Assembly: GCF_019668485.1 (NCBI RefSeq)
Contig: NZ_AP024619.1
Coordinates: forward strand, 2,411,757-2,475,756
DNA: 64,000 nt
Reading direction: 5' to 3'
Origin: Gelria sp. Kuro-4
Lineage (GTDB): Bacteria > Bacillota > DTU030 > DUMP01
The translations under genes were made by a program, and so were the position numbers. The notes beneath the pieces are model-generated. The model was given only the letters and a program-made list of their open reading frames with translations, was not told where the DNA came from and searched no databases. Shown piece after piece: positions 18,059 to 28,913 of this stretch (positions within the stretch are counted from its first letter, which is position 1; each line of letters opens with the position of its first letter).

Positions 18059-18514
18059 TTACTGTTGTTCCAGAAGCTCGCGCACAATCCGGTTAACCAG
18101 GCGCCCGTCCGCCCGGCCCTTGGTCTTAGGCATCAAGGCGCCCATCACCTTCCCGAGGTCGCGCGGACCTAAAGCGTGCACCTGGGCGATGGTCTCGCGC
18201 GCCAGGCCCCGGATCTCGTCCTCGCTGAGCTGGGCCGGTAAATAGGCCTTCAGGATGCGGATCTCCTCTTCCAGCTTGGCCACCAGGTCCTCCCGCCCGC
18301 CGCGGGCAAATTCGGGTATGCTGTCCTGGCGTTCTTTGACTTCGTGGGCCAGAACCGCGATAATCTCCGGGTCGCTCAGCTTGTGCCCCTTGGCGATCTC
18401 CGCGTTCTTGAGCGCTGCGCGTGCCATGCGGATTACCGCCAGCCTGGTCTTGCCCGCCTCACGGGCTTTCATGGCCTCTTTCATGTCCGCCAGCAGCCGT
18501 TCTTCCAGTGTCAC
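18059..18514 (-). CDS. yqeY: GatB/YqeY domain protein
   Basis: 151 aa, the normal YqeY length. It has MKEAMKAREAGKTRLAVIRM at the N-terminus and the conserved DLGKVMGALMPKTKGRADG motif near the C-terminus. The domain is homologous to the tail of the GatB amidotransferase subunit and can bind tRNA; its cellular job is unknown. It follows rpsU by 26 nt and is closed by the terminator at 18023-18054. Confidence 0.95.
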   Translation of the reverse strand: MTLEERLLADMKEAMKAREAGKTRLAVIRMARAALKNAEIAKGHKLSDPEIIAVLAHEVKERQDSIPEFARGGREDLVAKLEEEIRILKAYLPAQLSEDEIRGLARETIAQVHALGPRDLGKVMGALMPKTKGRADGRLVNRIVRELLEQQ

Positions 18515-18540
18515 CCGTCCCGGCCTCCCGCTGCAACCTT

Positions 18541-18717
18541 TTAGCGGAACCTACGCTTGCGCGCCGCTTCCGACTTTTTCTTCCGCTTGACGCTGGGTTT
18601 CTCATAGTGTTCGCGCTTGCGGATCTCGGACAAAACCCCTGACCGCTGGCACTGCCGCTTAAACCTGCGCAGTGCACTGTCGAGGGACTCGTTCTTCCCG
18701 ATTCTGATCTCAGGCAC
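18541..18717 (-). CDS. rpsU: ribosomal protein bS21
   Basis: 58 aa, starting with a GTG at 18717 after GGAGGGAGAGG. The translation [19 protein letters not shown], then [18 protein letters not shown] and a basic tail (ARKRRFR), is unmistakably S21. It belongs to the 30S platform near the anti-Shine-Dalgarno sequence. It lies upstream of yqeY and has a near-consensus promoter of its own at 18769-18798. Confidence 0.97.
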   Translation of the reverse strand: MPEIRIGKNESLDSALRRFKRQCQRSGVLSEIRKREHYEKPSVKRKKKSEAARKRRFR

Positions 18718-18768
18718 CCGCCTCTCCCTCCCTCCACCACGGTCATGAGCCCGGGGTATCAGGTAGAT

Positions 18769-18798
18769 TATATACCAGCCGCGAAAAAAGTGTCAAGC
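18769..18798 (-). promoter_or_regulatory. sigma-A promoter of rpsU-yqeY
   Basis: Minus strand: TTGACA (18793-18798), 18-nt spacer, TATAAT (18769-18774). Both hexamers are perfect consensus. Confidence 0.85.
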
Positions 18799-18799
18799 T

Positions 18800-19144
18800 T
18801 TAGCCTGGAGGCCAATCCATGAAGCGGCCGCCCAGGACATGGAAGTGCAGGTGCGGCACCGTCTGGCCGCCGTTTTCCTTGGTGTTTATCACCACGCGGA
18901 AACCGGCGTCGGCGATGCCCCGCTTCCGGGCGAGGGAGACGATAACCCGGTGCACCTGGGCCAGCAGGCCGGCGTCGGCCGGTCCCAGCTCCAGCAGGTT
19001 GACGATGTGCTTCTTGGGCACCACCAGGAAGTGCACGGGAGCCTGGGGGTTGATGTCGTTGAAGGCAACCAGGTTCTCGTCTTCGTAGATGAGGTCCGCG
19101 GGAATCTCCTTCACCGCTATCTTGCAGAATATGCAGTCCGCCAT
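18800..19144 (-). CDS. HIT family nucleotide hydrolase/transferase
   Basis: 114 aa from the ATG at 19144 (GGGGGTGA upstream); a longer frame to 19243 has no family homology. MADCIFCKI starts the HINT-type zinc region and HLHFHVLGGRF carries the histidine triad. Such proteins cleave adenosine phosphoramidates or dinucleotide polyphosphates. It lies between mtaB and rpsU, the conserved Clostridia order. Halves of a sigma-H-like motif (AGGATTT, GAATA) occur upstream, but their spacing is about 3 nt too long. Confidence 0.95.
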   Translation of the reverse strand: MADCIFCKIAVKEIPADLIYEDENLVAFNDINPQAPVHFLVVPKKHIVNLLELGPADAGLLAQVHRVIVSLARKRGIADAGFRVVINTKENGGQTVPHLHFHVLGGRFMDWPPG

Positions 19145-19262
19145 GCTTTTGTCACCCCCTTCGCCCTTAGTATTCTTCGCCGTCTTCCAGGAAAATCCTG
19201 CCGCCGCAGGGAAAGAAACCGGCCCTCCGGGAATCCCCGGCACGACAAGCGTTTAGTCCGCT

Positions 19263-20549
19263 CTATGACAGCGCGCCGCGGGCGTAGTCGGCGGTGACGG
19301 CCGTGATGCGGACGGTAAGGATGCGGTTCATCAGCGCGTCGGGGCCGGGGAAGCGAACGCGGATGTAGTTGCCGCTGTAACCCGCCAGGTCTCCCCCCTC
19401 GCGCTCTTCCTCCGCCAGCACCTGAAGCGTCTTCCCCAGGTACCGGCTGTGGAACTCAAGCGCCAACTCCTTCCCCAGGGCGATGAGGCGGTGGCTGCGC
19501 TCCCCCTTGACGCGCGGGTCCACCTGATCAGGCATGGCCGCCGCCGGCGTACCCTGCCGCGGCGAGTAGGTGAAGACGTGCAGGCGGCTGAAGGCGGCCC
19601 GGCGGGCCAGGTCCACCGTGGCGGCAAAGTCGGCTTCCGTCTCACCGGGAAAGCCCACGATGATGTCTGTGGTAAGGCCTGCACCGGGGAGCGCCCGCCG
19701 CACCTGGTCTATCAGCTTCAGGTAATCTTCCCGGGTGTAGGGCCGCCCCATGCGCCTCAGGACTGCGTTGGAGCCGCTCTGGAGCGGGATGTGCAGGTGC
19801 GGGCACACCTGCGCGGTGGCAGCCATGTAGTCGAGGAGTTCCGGTGTGACCTCGTGCGGGTCGAGGGAGCTCAGCCGGACGCGCTCCAGCCCGGGGACGC
19901 CGCTGAGAAGCTTTAAGGCGCTGATCAAGTTCACCTCCGGGCCCAGGTCGCGGCCGTAGTGCCCCAGGTGGATGCCGGTGAGGACGATCTCCCGGTAGCC
20001 CTCGGCCACCAGCCGCTCGGCCGCGGCCCGTACCCGCTCCGGGGCCCTGCTGCGCACGGGCCCACGGGCGTAGGGGATGATGCAGTAGGTGCAAAAGCGA
20101 TCACAGCCGTCTTCAATCTTTAGATACGCCCGGGTCCGGGTGGAGTAGTCGAGCGGCAGTTCCTCAAAGTCCGCGGCTGTCTCGAGCTCCTGCACCCGGT
20201 TCACGCGCCGGCGCCCGCGGGCGGCCTCCTCCACGTAGTCCACCACGCGGGAGCGCTCGCGCGTGCCGAGGATGACGTCCACCTCCGGCAGCTTCTCCAC
20301 CGCGGCCGGCGCCGCCTGTGCCCAGCAGCCCACCACGGCGATGGTCGCCCCCGGCGCGCGCCGCCCGGCCCGGCGTACCAGCTGGCGGTTCTTGCGGTCG
20401 GCCAGGTGGGTGACGGTGCAGGTGTTCACCACGTACACGTCGGCCGCTTCGTTAAAATCCACCACCTCGTAGCCGCGCTCGCGGAAGAGGTCCTTCATGG
20501 CCTCGGTCTCGGATTGGTTTACCTTGCACCCCAGGGTGGCGAAGGCCAC
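19263..20549 (-). CDS. mtaB: tRNA (N6-threonylcarbamoyladenosine-37) methylthiotransferase MtaB
   Basis: 428 aa radical-SAM enzyme. The N-terminal UPF0004 cysteines are in TLGCKVNQSE, NTCTVTH and VGCWAQ. The radical-SAM CDRFCTYC is near residue 155, and a TRAM domain ends the protein. TLGCKVNQSE and the gene neighbourhood (prmA-rsmE upstream, HIT and yqeY downstream) fit MtaB/YqeV, which makes ms2t6A37 in tRNA. The start is GTG at 20549, 31 nt after the rsmE stop; no strong ribosome site precedes it. Confidence 0.95.
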   Translation of the reverse strand: MAFATLGCKVNQSETEAMKDLFRERGYEVVDFNEAADVYVVNTCTVTHLADRKNRQLVRRAGRRAPGATIAVVGCWAQAAPAAVEKLPEVDVILGTRERSRVVDYVEEAARGRRRVNRVQELETAADFEELPLDYSTRTRAYLKIEDGCDRFCTYCIIPYARGPVRSRAPERVRAAAERLVAEGYREIVLTGIHLGHYGRDLGPEVNLISALKLLSGVPGLERVRLSSLDPHEVTPELLDYMAATAQVCPHLHIPLQSGSNAVLRRMGRPYTREDYLKLIDQVRRALPGAGLTTDIIVGFPGETEADFAATVDLARRAAFSRLHVFTYSPRQGTPAAAMPDQVDPRVKGERSHRLIALGKELALEFHSRYLGKTLQVLAEEEREGGDLAGYSGNYIRVRFPGPDALMNRILTVRITAVTADYARGALS

Positions 20550-20580
20550 CCGCTTCTTCTCGCCCAGCTCTTCCGCCCCC

Positions 20581-21327
20581 TTAACCCAGATCCCCCAGTT
20601 CGTAGAGCACGATACTCGCGGCCACCAGCCCGGCCGTTTCGGTGCGCAGGATGCGCGGCCCCAGGCTCACCGGGATGGCACCGGCGGCGAGAGCCAGCTC
20701 CACCTCGGCCGGCAAAAAACCGCCCTCCGGCCCGGTTAAGAGCAGAAGTCGCCGACAGGCCCCACGGGCCCGCAGCTCGCCCAGTACCTCCTTGAGCCGG
20801 CGCGTGCGCTCCTCTTCCCAGAGGAGCAACGCCGCGTCAAAGTCACGCAGGCGAGCGTTCAGGGCCGCCAGCGACGTAATGCGTTCCACCCGGGGCACGC
20901 AGGCGCGGCGGCACTGCTTGGCCGCCGCGCGCGCCACCCGCTCCCAGCGCAGGGCACGGCGCTCCTCGCCCTCGCCCGGCCTTACCACCGAACGCGCTGT
21001 ATGTAAAGGGATCACCGCCTGCACGCCGATTTCCGTGGCCTTCTGAATCACAAGCTCCAGCTTGTCGCCCTTGGCCAGCCCCTGCGCCAAAATAAGCTCC
21101 AGCGGTGCTTCGGGTACCGGCGCCACCTCGGCCAGGATGCGTCCAAGCACGGCCTCGCCTTCCCAGCCCTCTATCCTCACCAGGTACTCCCGGCCCCGGC
21201 CGTCGAAGACGTACACCTCGGCCCCCGGCCCCAGCCGCAGCACGCGGCGCAGGTGGTGCGCTTCGTCGCCCCCCAGGCGTACCATTTCCCCGGTGAAGTG
21301 TTCCGGGGGAGCAAAGAAGCGTCGCAC
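20581..21327 (-). CDS. rsmE: 16S rRNA (uracil-1498-N3) methyltransferase RsmE
   Basis: 248 aa. It has the N-terminal PUA-like RRFFAPPEHFTGEMVRLGG with HHLRRVLRL, the SPOUT-fold knot motif LTGPEGGFLPAEVELA, and LGPRILRTETAGLVA at the C-terminus. It methylates U1498 in the decoding region. It overlaps no gene but follows prmA by only 1-2 nt, so they are one unit. Confidence 0.96.
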   Translation of the reverse strand: MRRFFAPPEHFTGEMVRLGGDEAHHLRRVLRLGPGAEVYVFDGRGREYLVRIEGWEGEAVLGRILAEVAPVPEAPLELILAQGLAKGDKLELVIQKATEIGVQAVIPLHTARSVVRPGEGEERRALRWERVARAAAKQCRRACVPRVERITSLAALNARLRDFDAALLLWEEERTRRLKEVLGELRARGACRRLLLLTGPEGGFLPAEVELALAAGAIPVSLGPRILRTETAGLVAASIVLYELGDLG

Positions 21328-21328
21328 C

Positions 21329-22270
21329 CTAGGTCTCCTCCCGCAAGGCAGCGAAGGCCACCCACTCTTCCTGTCCCAGGATCTCCGCCAGTTTAAAGCC
21401 CTGAGCCGCCAGGCCTTCTTTCACTTCTTCAAAACTGGGCTCGATCACGCCGCTCCCGATAAAGTACCCGCCCGGGTTCAGGTGCGCGGTCAGATCCACC
21501 ACCAGCTCCAGGAGCACACTGGGCGTGATGTTCGCGAGGACCAGGTCGGCTGCACCGGGAAGCTCCTCAAAAAGGCTGCCGCCTAAAACAGAGACCCTGT
21601 CGGTCACCCGGTTGCGCTCGCAGTTCGCCCAGGCCGCTTCCACCGCCAGCGGGTCGGCGTCCACAGCGGTAACCTCCGCCGCCCCCAGGCGCGCCGCGGC
21701 GATGGCCAGGATGCCTGAGCCTGTCCCGATGTCGAAGACGGTGGCGCCCGGCTGCAGGTACTTCTCGAGGAGAGTCAGGGCCATGGCGGTGGTGGGGTGT
21801 GTGCCCGTTCCAAAGGCCATGCCCGGGTCGAGCTCAATCACCACGTCCTCGGGCCCGGCCGGGTACTCTTCCCAGGCCGGCTTGATCACCAGCCGCCGGC
21901 CCACCCGCACCGGTTTGTAATAGCTTTTCCAGGCGGTGGCCCATTCTTCTTCCGCCACGCGCTGCAGGCTGATTTCGCCTGGGATATTAAGAATCTCCAG
22001 CACCCGGTTCACCGCCGCCTGCACGGCGGCGAGGCGCTCCTTGAGCACGGCGTTCACCGGCAGGTAGGCCTTTACCGTTACACCGCCGTCCACCGGCACC
22101 GGGTCCGGCAGTTCGGCGGCATCCCAGCGCCCGCTGGCCCGGTAGGCCGCGACGAGGCCCGGGTCCTCGATGACCACGCCCCCCGCTCCTTGTTCATGCA
22201 GGACGTTGGCGATGGCTTCGACGCCCTCCTGGCTGGTCTGGATGCTGATCTCCGCCCACTCTTTGGCCAT
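21329..22270 (-). CDS. prmA: ribosomal protein L11 methyltransferase
   Basis: 313 aa from the ATG at 22270 (AGGAGGGTCCTCG upstream). SAM-binding motif VFDIGTGSGILAIAAARLGA and the active-site LANITPSVLLEL are present; DPGMAFGTGTHPTTAM is the PrmA signature. It trimethylates L11. Its position immediately after dnaJ is conserved in Firmicutes. Confidence 0.96.
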   Translation of the reverse strand: MAKEWAEISIQTSQEGVEAIANVLHEQGAGGVVIEDPGLVAAYRASGRWDAAELPDPVPVDGGVTVKAYLPVNAVLKERLAAVQAAVNRVLEILNIPGEISLQRVAEEEWATAWKSYYKPVRVGRRLVIKPAWEEYPAGPEDVVIELDPGMAFGTGTHPTTAMALTLLEKYLQPGATVFDIGTGSGILAIAAARLGAAEVTAVDADPLAVEAAWANCERNRVTDRVSVLGGSLFEELPGAADLVLANITPSVLLELVVDLTAHLNPGGYFIGSGVIEPSFEEVKEGLAAQGFKLAEILGQEEWVAFAALREET

Positions 22271-22289
22271 CGAGGACCCTCCTTTTGCC

Positions 22290-23447
22290 TTATCTCCCCA
22301 GCGCATCGCGCACCTTGCGGAAGAAACCCTTGTCTTCGGCCTTGTCGCCGAAAGTCCGGCCCAGTTCCCTCAGCAGCTCGCGCTGCCGCTCGCTGAGCTG
22401 CGTCGGCGTTTCCACGCTTACCACCACGTGCAGGTCGCCGCGCCCGTGGCCCCTGAGGTGGGGCATGCCCTTGCCGCGCAGGCGGAAACGGGTACCGGTC
22501 TGGGTGCCCTCGGGAACCGTCAACCCGGCCTTACCATCCAGGGTGGGAACCTCCACTTCCGCCCCCAGAGCCGCCTGGACGATGTTGAGCTTGATCTCCG
22601 TAAGAAGGTCGTCGCCCTGCCGCGTAAATCGTTTGTGCGGGCGCACGGTGACGAACACATAGAGGTCCCCGGGCGGCCCACCCAGGCGCCCGGCCTCCCC
22701 CTCACCCGCCAGCCGCAGGCGTGCCCCCGTGTCCACGCCCGCCGGAATGTGCACCGTTATGCGGCGCGCGCGCCGGGCCCGGCCGCTCCCGCCGCAGGCG
22801 GTACACGGTTTGGTGACGATGCGGCCCGCACCGTGGCAACGCGGGCACGTCGTAATGTTAACCATGCGGCCGAAGGGCGTGGCGCGCTCCTGGCGCACCT
22901 GACCGCTCCCGTGGCAGGCATGGCACGTTTCCGGGCGGCTGCCCGGCGCCGCGCCGCTGCCGCCGCAGGCAGCGCAGGCCTCTTCGCGCAGCACCTCGAT
23001 ATCCTTCTCCAGCCCGGCGGCAGCCTCCTCCAGGGAGATCTCCAGGTCATAGCGCAGGTCGGCGCCCCGCTCCGGTCCCTGCCGGCGCCCGCGCCCGGCT
23101 CCGCCGAAGAACATGTCAAAGAGGTCGCCAAACCCGCCAAAGTTGCCAAACCCACCAAAATCGCCGAAGCCCCCGAAGTCCGGTCCGGCCCCGCCTCCGC
23201 CGAAGGCCGAAGGATCAAAGGCGGCGTGGCCGAACTGGTCGTACTGCGCCTTTTTCTGCGCGTCGCTCAGTACCTCGTAAGCCTCGTTTATCTCCTTGAA
23301 CTTGGCCTCGGCCGTGGGGTCCCCGGGGTTGACGTCCGGGTGATACTGGCGGGCCAGACGGCGGTAGGCTTTCTTAATCTCTTCCTGGCTGGCCGTGCGG
23401 GGCACACCCAGGACCTCATAGTAATCGCGTTTTGCGGCCAAGCTCAT
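22290..23447 (-). CDS. dnaJ: chaperone DnaJ
   Basis: 385 aa, type I. The J domain has the HPD loop ([10 protein letters not shown]). The G/F region is built from repeated FGGFG units with D or N between them. Four zinc-finger repeats follow ([32 protein letters not shown]), then the substrate-binding C-terminal domains. The start is ATG at 23447; a GTG one codon earlier is equally possible. It stimulates DnaK and belongs to the HrcA-controlled operon. Confidence 0.97.
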   Translation of the reverse strand: MSLAAKRDYYEVLGVPRTASQEEIKKAYRRLARQYHPDVNPGDPTAEAKFKEINEAYEVLSDAQKKAQYDQFGHAAFDPSAFGGGGAGPDFGGFGDFGGFGNFGGFGDLFDMFFGGAGRGRRQGPERGADLRYDLEISLEEAAAGLEKDIEVLREEACAACGGSGAAPGSRPETCHACHGSGQVRQERATPFGRMVNITTCPRCHGAGRIVTKPCTACGGSGRARRARRITVHIPAGVDTGARLRLAGEGEAGRLGGPPGDLYVFVTVRPHKRFTRQGDDLLTEIKLNIVQAALGAEVEVPTLDGKAGLTVPEGTQTGTRFRLRGKGMPHLRGHGRGDLHVVVSVETPTQLSERQRELLRELGRTFGDKAEDKGFFRKVRDALGR

Positions 23448-23470
23448 CACCCCCGGCCTGCCGGCCTGGT

Positions 23471-25310
<1,840 letters not shown>

Positions 25311-25318
<8 letters not shown>

Positions 25319-25964
25319 GCTCCTCGTCTACCTCCCCATTGCCCATATCCGTAGCTTCAGCCTTTTCTTCATCGCTGCATCGCTCTTGCGCCGCGCTTTC
25401 CACTTGGGGCGGCCGGGGGCCCACTTTCACCAGCGTGGGCCGCAGCACCCGATCATGGTAGCGGTAGCCGCGCTGCAGCTCCGCCACCACCACCTCCGGT
25501 TCGCCCTCTTCCCTAAGGAGCGCTTCCTGCTGCTCCGGGTTGAAGGGCTCACCCAGGCCGGGGTCAAGCGGCGTCACACCTTCTTTGGCCAGCACCGCCT
25601 GGAACTGTTTTACTACCTGCTCGACGCCCCGGCACAGGGCTTCGGCCGACGCCGCAGGCGCCGCGAGGGCCCGCTCCAGGTTATCCAGCACCGGGAGCAG
25701 CTCCTTGAGGAGCCGGGCATTGGCATAGGCCGTAAGCTCGGCCCGATCGCGCTCCACCCGGCGCCGGTAGTTCACAAAATCGGCCTTGAGGCGCGTGAGC
25801 TGCGCCAGATAGTCGGCGGCCTTCTCCTCGGTCGCGGCCAGCCGTGCCGCCAGGTCTTCACCTTCGCGCTCCGGCGCCGCCTCCGCCCCCGGCTCGGCAC
25901 CCGCTGCTTCAGCAGGGGCAGCCGGCGCCTCTTCTTCTACCCGTTCTTTTTCCTCTTCCGCCAA
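25311..25964 (-). CDS. grpE: nucleotide exchange factor GrpE
   Basis: 217 aa. A long acidic N-terminal region rich in Glu and Ala precedes the coiled coil ([20 protein letters not shown]) and the beta-wing with [11 protein letters not shown] chose TTG at 25964 because GGAGGTG lies 6 nt upstream; the GTG at 25973 lies inside that ribosome site. GrpE releases ADP from DnaK. It lies between the Group III chaperonin and dnaK. Confidence 0.94.
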
Positions 25965-25981
25965 TCTTCCCACCTCCGGGG

Positions 25982-27562
25982 CTAAAAATCCAGGGCCGCG
26001 CTCTCCGGCGCTTCCTGCACCGGACCGGGCGGGCTCACCGGATCCTTGCGCTTGATGATGGTGTCGATGCGCAAAATGGCCTCGGCCACCTCGCCGGCCG
26101 CTTTCAGGGCATGGATTTTAACCAAGGCCGGGTCGGCCACGCCCTCGGCCAGCATGGGAACCAGCCGGCCGCTCTCACAGCTTACGCCCAGGTCGTCCTC
26201 GCCCTTTTCATTCTGCGCCGCCCACACCTCTTCTATCTTTTCCAGCGGGTTGAAGCCGGCATTGGCCACAATCTGGCCCAGGGGGCGTTTCAAGGCCTCC
26301 ACCACACAGTCTACGCCGTAGGCGCTCATACCGCGCTTCTCTTCCCGCGCCCTGCCCAGCTCGCGGGCCACGGCAATCTCGAGCGCCCCGCCGCCCGGAA
26401 CCACCCCGCCGCGCACCGCCGCCTGCAGGGCTGAAGCAGCGTCGCGGGCGATGCGCTGGCGCTCATCCACCACTTCTTCCGTAGCCGCGCCCACCAAAAT
26501 GGTAGCCAGGGGCTTCCCTTTACCTCCCAGCAGGCGCACCTGGCCGAGTTTCTCATCTTCGTACACCCGGCCGGCAAAGCCCAGGTACCCCTTGAGATCG
26601 GCCGGGGATTTCTTCAAGGCCGAACGCTTCACCACGCGGGCCCCGGTGTGCTCCGCCACCAGCTTCAGGTCGTCGCCGGCCACCTGGTCCACCACAAAAA
26701 CCCCGGCGTCGGTGAGTATTTCCTCGGCAATATTATGCACGCCGCGGCTTACCACCACGAAGCCCACGCCCAGCTCGACCAGTTTGCCCAGGTTGCGGCG
26801 GAACTCTTCCTGCAGCTCCAGGTACTTGCTGAAGCCCGTTTCCGTCCCCAGGGCCTCTTCCTCGATCTCCTCCGGATCGAGGGCGTCGTCCAAAACCAGC
26901 ACCGGCACGTTTTGCTTCTCGCGCGGCATTTGACTGCTGAGGCGTTCCCGGTCCAGGACCAGTCCCAGAAAGACCTCGTTGTCGGCCCCCTCCTGAGCGA
27001 GCACGGTATCCGCCAGTTTGAAGTTCGGGTCGAGGAGCTTCTCCGGGCCGATCAGGCGGGCCGCCTGCACCACCAGCTCGGCGATGTCGCCGTTCTCCCG
27101 CCCGGCGATGTAGGCGATGCGCTCCAGGATGGCGTCATCCAGCCCGCTCACGGGGCGGGCATGGCTCTGGATGAGCTCCAGGGCGCGCCGCACGCCGAAA
27201 CGCAGCCCCTCGATGACCCGGGCCACCGGCACGCCACGCACCACATGATTCACGCCCTCGCTCACGAGGGCGCTGGCCAGGATGGTAGCCGTGGTGGTGC
27301 CGTCGCCGATCTCATCCTGCTGCGCCCGGGCAATGTTGATCAAGAGGCGCGCCGCCGGGTGGTTTACATCCATCTGCTCCAGGATGGTCACTCCGTCGTT
27401 GGTGATGGTCACCTCTCCAAAACGGTCCACCAGCATGGTATCCAGTCCCTTGGGGCCGATGGTCCCTTCTACGGCCGCGGCAATGGCGCGAATGGCATTG
27501 GCGTTGGAAAGCAGGGCGGCCAGGCGTTCATCCACTTCCGCCCCGCCGGTGGTTTGTTTCAT
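25982..27562 (-). CDS. Group III (archaeal-type) chaperonin in the hrcA-dnaK operon
   Basis: 526 aa from ATG 27562 (AAAGGAGA upstream). It is a Cpn60/TCP-1 ATPase: TIGPKGLDTMLVDRFGEV, NDGVTILEQMDVNHPAA, the nucleotide motif GDGTTTATILASAL, and GGVVPGGGALEIAVARELG near the C-terminus. NDGVTIL and MDVNHPAA are thermosome-like, and GroEL-specific features such as a C-terminal GGM tail are absent. Group III chaperonins are known from Carboxydothermus and relatives, encoded in dnaK operons and acting without GroES. The gene sits between hrcA and grpE, so HrcA/CIRCE control is expected. An ordinary groESL is not in the window. Confidence 0.93.
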   Translation of the reverse strand: MKQTTGGAEVDERLAALLSNANAIRAIAAAVEGTIGPKGLDTMLVDRFGEVTITNDGVTILEQMDVNHPAARLLINIARAQQDEIGDGTTTATILASALVSEGVNHVVRGVPVARVIEGLRFGVRRALELIQSHARPVSGLDDAILERIAYIAGRENGDIAELVVQAARLIGPEKLLDPNFKLADTVLAQEGADNEVFLGLVLDRERLSSQMPREKQNVPVLVLDDALDPEEIEEEALGTETGFSKYLELQEEFRRNLGKLVELGVGFVVVSRGVHNIAEEILTDAGVFVVDQVAGDDLKLVAEHTGARVVKRSALKKSPADLKGYLGFAGRVYEDEKLGQVRLLGGKGKPLATILVGAATEEVVDERQRIARDAASALQAAVRGGVVPGGGALEIAVARELGRAREEKRGMSAYGVDCVVEALKRPLGQIVANAGFNPLEKIEEVWAAQNEKGEDDLGVSCESGRLVPMLAEGVADPALVKIHALKAAGEVAEAILRIDTIIKRKDPVSPPGPVQEAPESAALDF

Positions 27563-27621
27563 GCGTACCGGTCTCCTTTCTCTTTTCCGCGTCTCGCGGC
27601 CTTCTTCCGTCGGTGCCCGCT

Positions 27622-28692
27622 TCAGCCGTCCAAGTCCCGCCCGGCAGCAGGCCCGCGGCCCTCGCCCCGGGAAAAGGCATCGCTCAGGCACCGGGCCATG
27701 TACTCCAGGAGCGCGATTACATGCGGATAATCCATGCGCGTCGGCCCCAGGATGGCCAGCGTCCCGACCGGCCGGCCGTCCACGCTGTAGGTAGAGGTGA
27801 TCACCGCGCACTCCCGGATGGCCGCCAGCTGGTTTTCCTGGCCGATGGTCACGGTCACCCCCGGCTCTCTTTCCAGGAGCTTGTAGAGCAGTTTCTCCTC
27901 TTCCAGGAGGGCAAACAAGCGGCGCACCTTCTCCAGGTCCTGAAACTCCGGCTGGCTCAAAATGTTCTGGGTCCCGCCCATATAAATGCGTTCCCCGCGT
28001 TCGCCTCCGGCGAGCCAGTTCAAAATGGCCCGCGCCAGCTCCGCCAGCCGATTCCGCCGCTTCTGGTAATCTTCCAGGAGTTCGGCATAGAGGTTACTTA
28101 AAAGCTCGCCCGTGATCTCCTCCAGCGGGCGGCCGGCCAGCCGCCGCGTGAAGTAGCGGGCCAGGCCCTCCAGGTCCTCGGGCTGTATCTCCGGCGGCAA
28201 CACCAAAACGCGGCTTTCCACCCGGCCGCGGTCGGTAAAGAGCACCGCCATGGCCAGGTGCTCCTCTAGATGAACCAGCTTCAGGGTTTTGAGCACTCCC
28301 GGCTCCACCCGGGGAGCGACCACCAGGCTGATGTAGTTGGAAACCTGGGAGAGAAGCCGGGACGCCTGGCCCAAGAGCACGTCCGCCTCCCCCGTCCCCA
28401 GGGCGGGAACCTGCCGCAACAGCTCCTCTTCCTCGTGGGTCAAGGGGTTTTTCTGCATCAGATGGTCCACGTAGAAGCGGTAGCCCAGGTCCGAGGGGAC
28501 ACGGCCGGCCGAGGTGTGCGGCTGCTCAAGATAGCCCATCTCTTCCAGGTCGGCCATCTCGTTGCGGATGGTGGCGCTGCTCACGCCCAGGTTGTGGCGG
28601 CGATAGAGGGTGCGCGATCCCACCGGCTCGGCGGTGGCGATGTACTCGCGCACCACGGCCTCCAGCACCCGGCGCTTGCGTTCGCTCAGCAT
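27622..28692 (-). CDS. hrcA: heat-inducible transcription repressor HrcA
   Basis: 356 aa from ATG 28692 (GGAGGTGGGGACA upstream). The N-terminal winged helix contains VREYIATAEPVGSRTL and SSATIRNEMADLEEMGYL, the HrcA hallmarks. The GAF-like dimerisation region follows. HrcA binds CIRCE operators; one lies 56 nt upstream of its own start, making the operon autoregulated. Its activity normally depends on a chaperonin, which here could be the Group III protein encoded next to it. Confidence 0.97.
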   Translation of the reverse strand: MLSERKRRVLEAVVREYIATAEPVGSRTLYRRHNLGVSSATIRNEMADLEEMGYLEQPHTSAGRVPSDLGYRFYVDHLMQKNPLTHEEEELLRQVPALGTGEADVLLGQASRLLSQVSNYISLVVAPRVEPGVLKTLKLVHLEEHLAMAVLFTDRGRVESRVLVLPPEIQPEDLEGLARYFTRRLAGRPLEEITGELLSNLYAELLEDYQKRRNRLAELARAILNWLAGGERGERIYMGGTQNILSQPEFQDLEKVRRLFALLEEEKLLYKLLEREPGVTVTIGQENQLAAIRECAVITSTYSVDGRPVGTLAILGPTRMDYPHVIALLEYMARCLSDAFSRGEGRGPAAGRDLDG

Positions 28693-28747
28693 TGTCCCCA
28701 CCTCCTTCACCTCGCAACCACTTCTTTGCTCCACCCCTGGCCCACCC

Positions 28748-28774
28748 TTAGCACTCTCAGTAGGAGAGTGCTAA
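28748..28774 (-). promoter_or_regulatory. CIRCE operator
   Basis: TTAGCACTC-N9-GAGTGCTAA, a perfect match to the CIRCE consensus. It lies downstream of the -10 hexamer (28789-28794), in the transcribed leader of hrcA, where bound HrcA would block RNA polymerase. Confidence 0.98.
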
Positions 28775-28788
28775 AACAATCCACCCTC

Positions 28789-28817
28789 ACGATAACACCA
28801 AAGCCCGCCCTTGTCAA
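28789..28817 (-). promoter_or_regulatory. sigma-A promoter of the hrcA heat-shock operon
   Basis: Minus strand: TTGACA (28812-28817), 17-nt spacer, TATCGT (28789-28794), with the CIRCE operator starting 14 nt further downstream. Confidence 0.82.
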
Positions 28818-28913
28818 GAAGCAGGAAAGAGGAGGCCGTGTGCGCCTGCGGGGAAGGTCCCTACGGGGCCTGGTGTCAAGGGTCACCCTCGGGCGGTGTG
28901 AGCGTTTGTGCCC

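Noticed and set aside
19160-19205. Sigma-H promoter upstream of the HIT gene
   Set aside because: AGGATTT and GAATA are present but 20 nt separate AGGA from GAAT, about 3 more than the consensus allows. Kept only as a remark.
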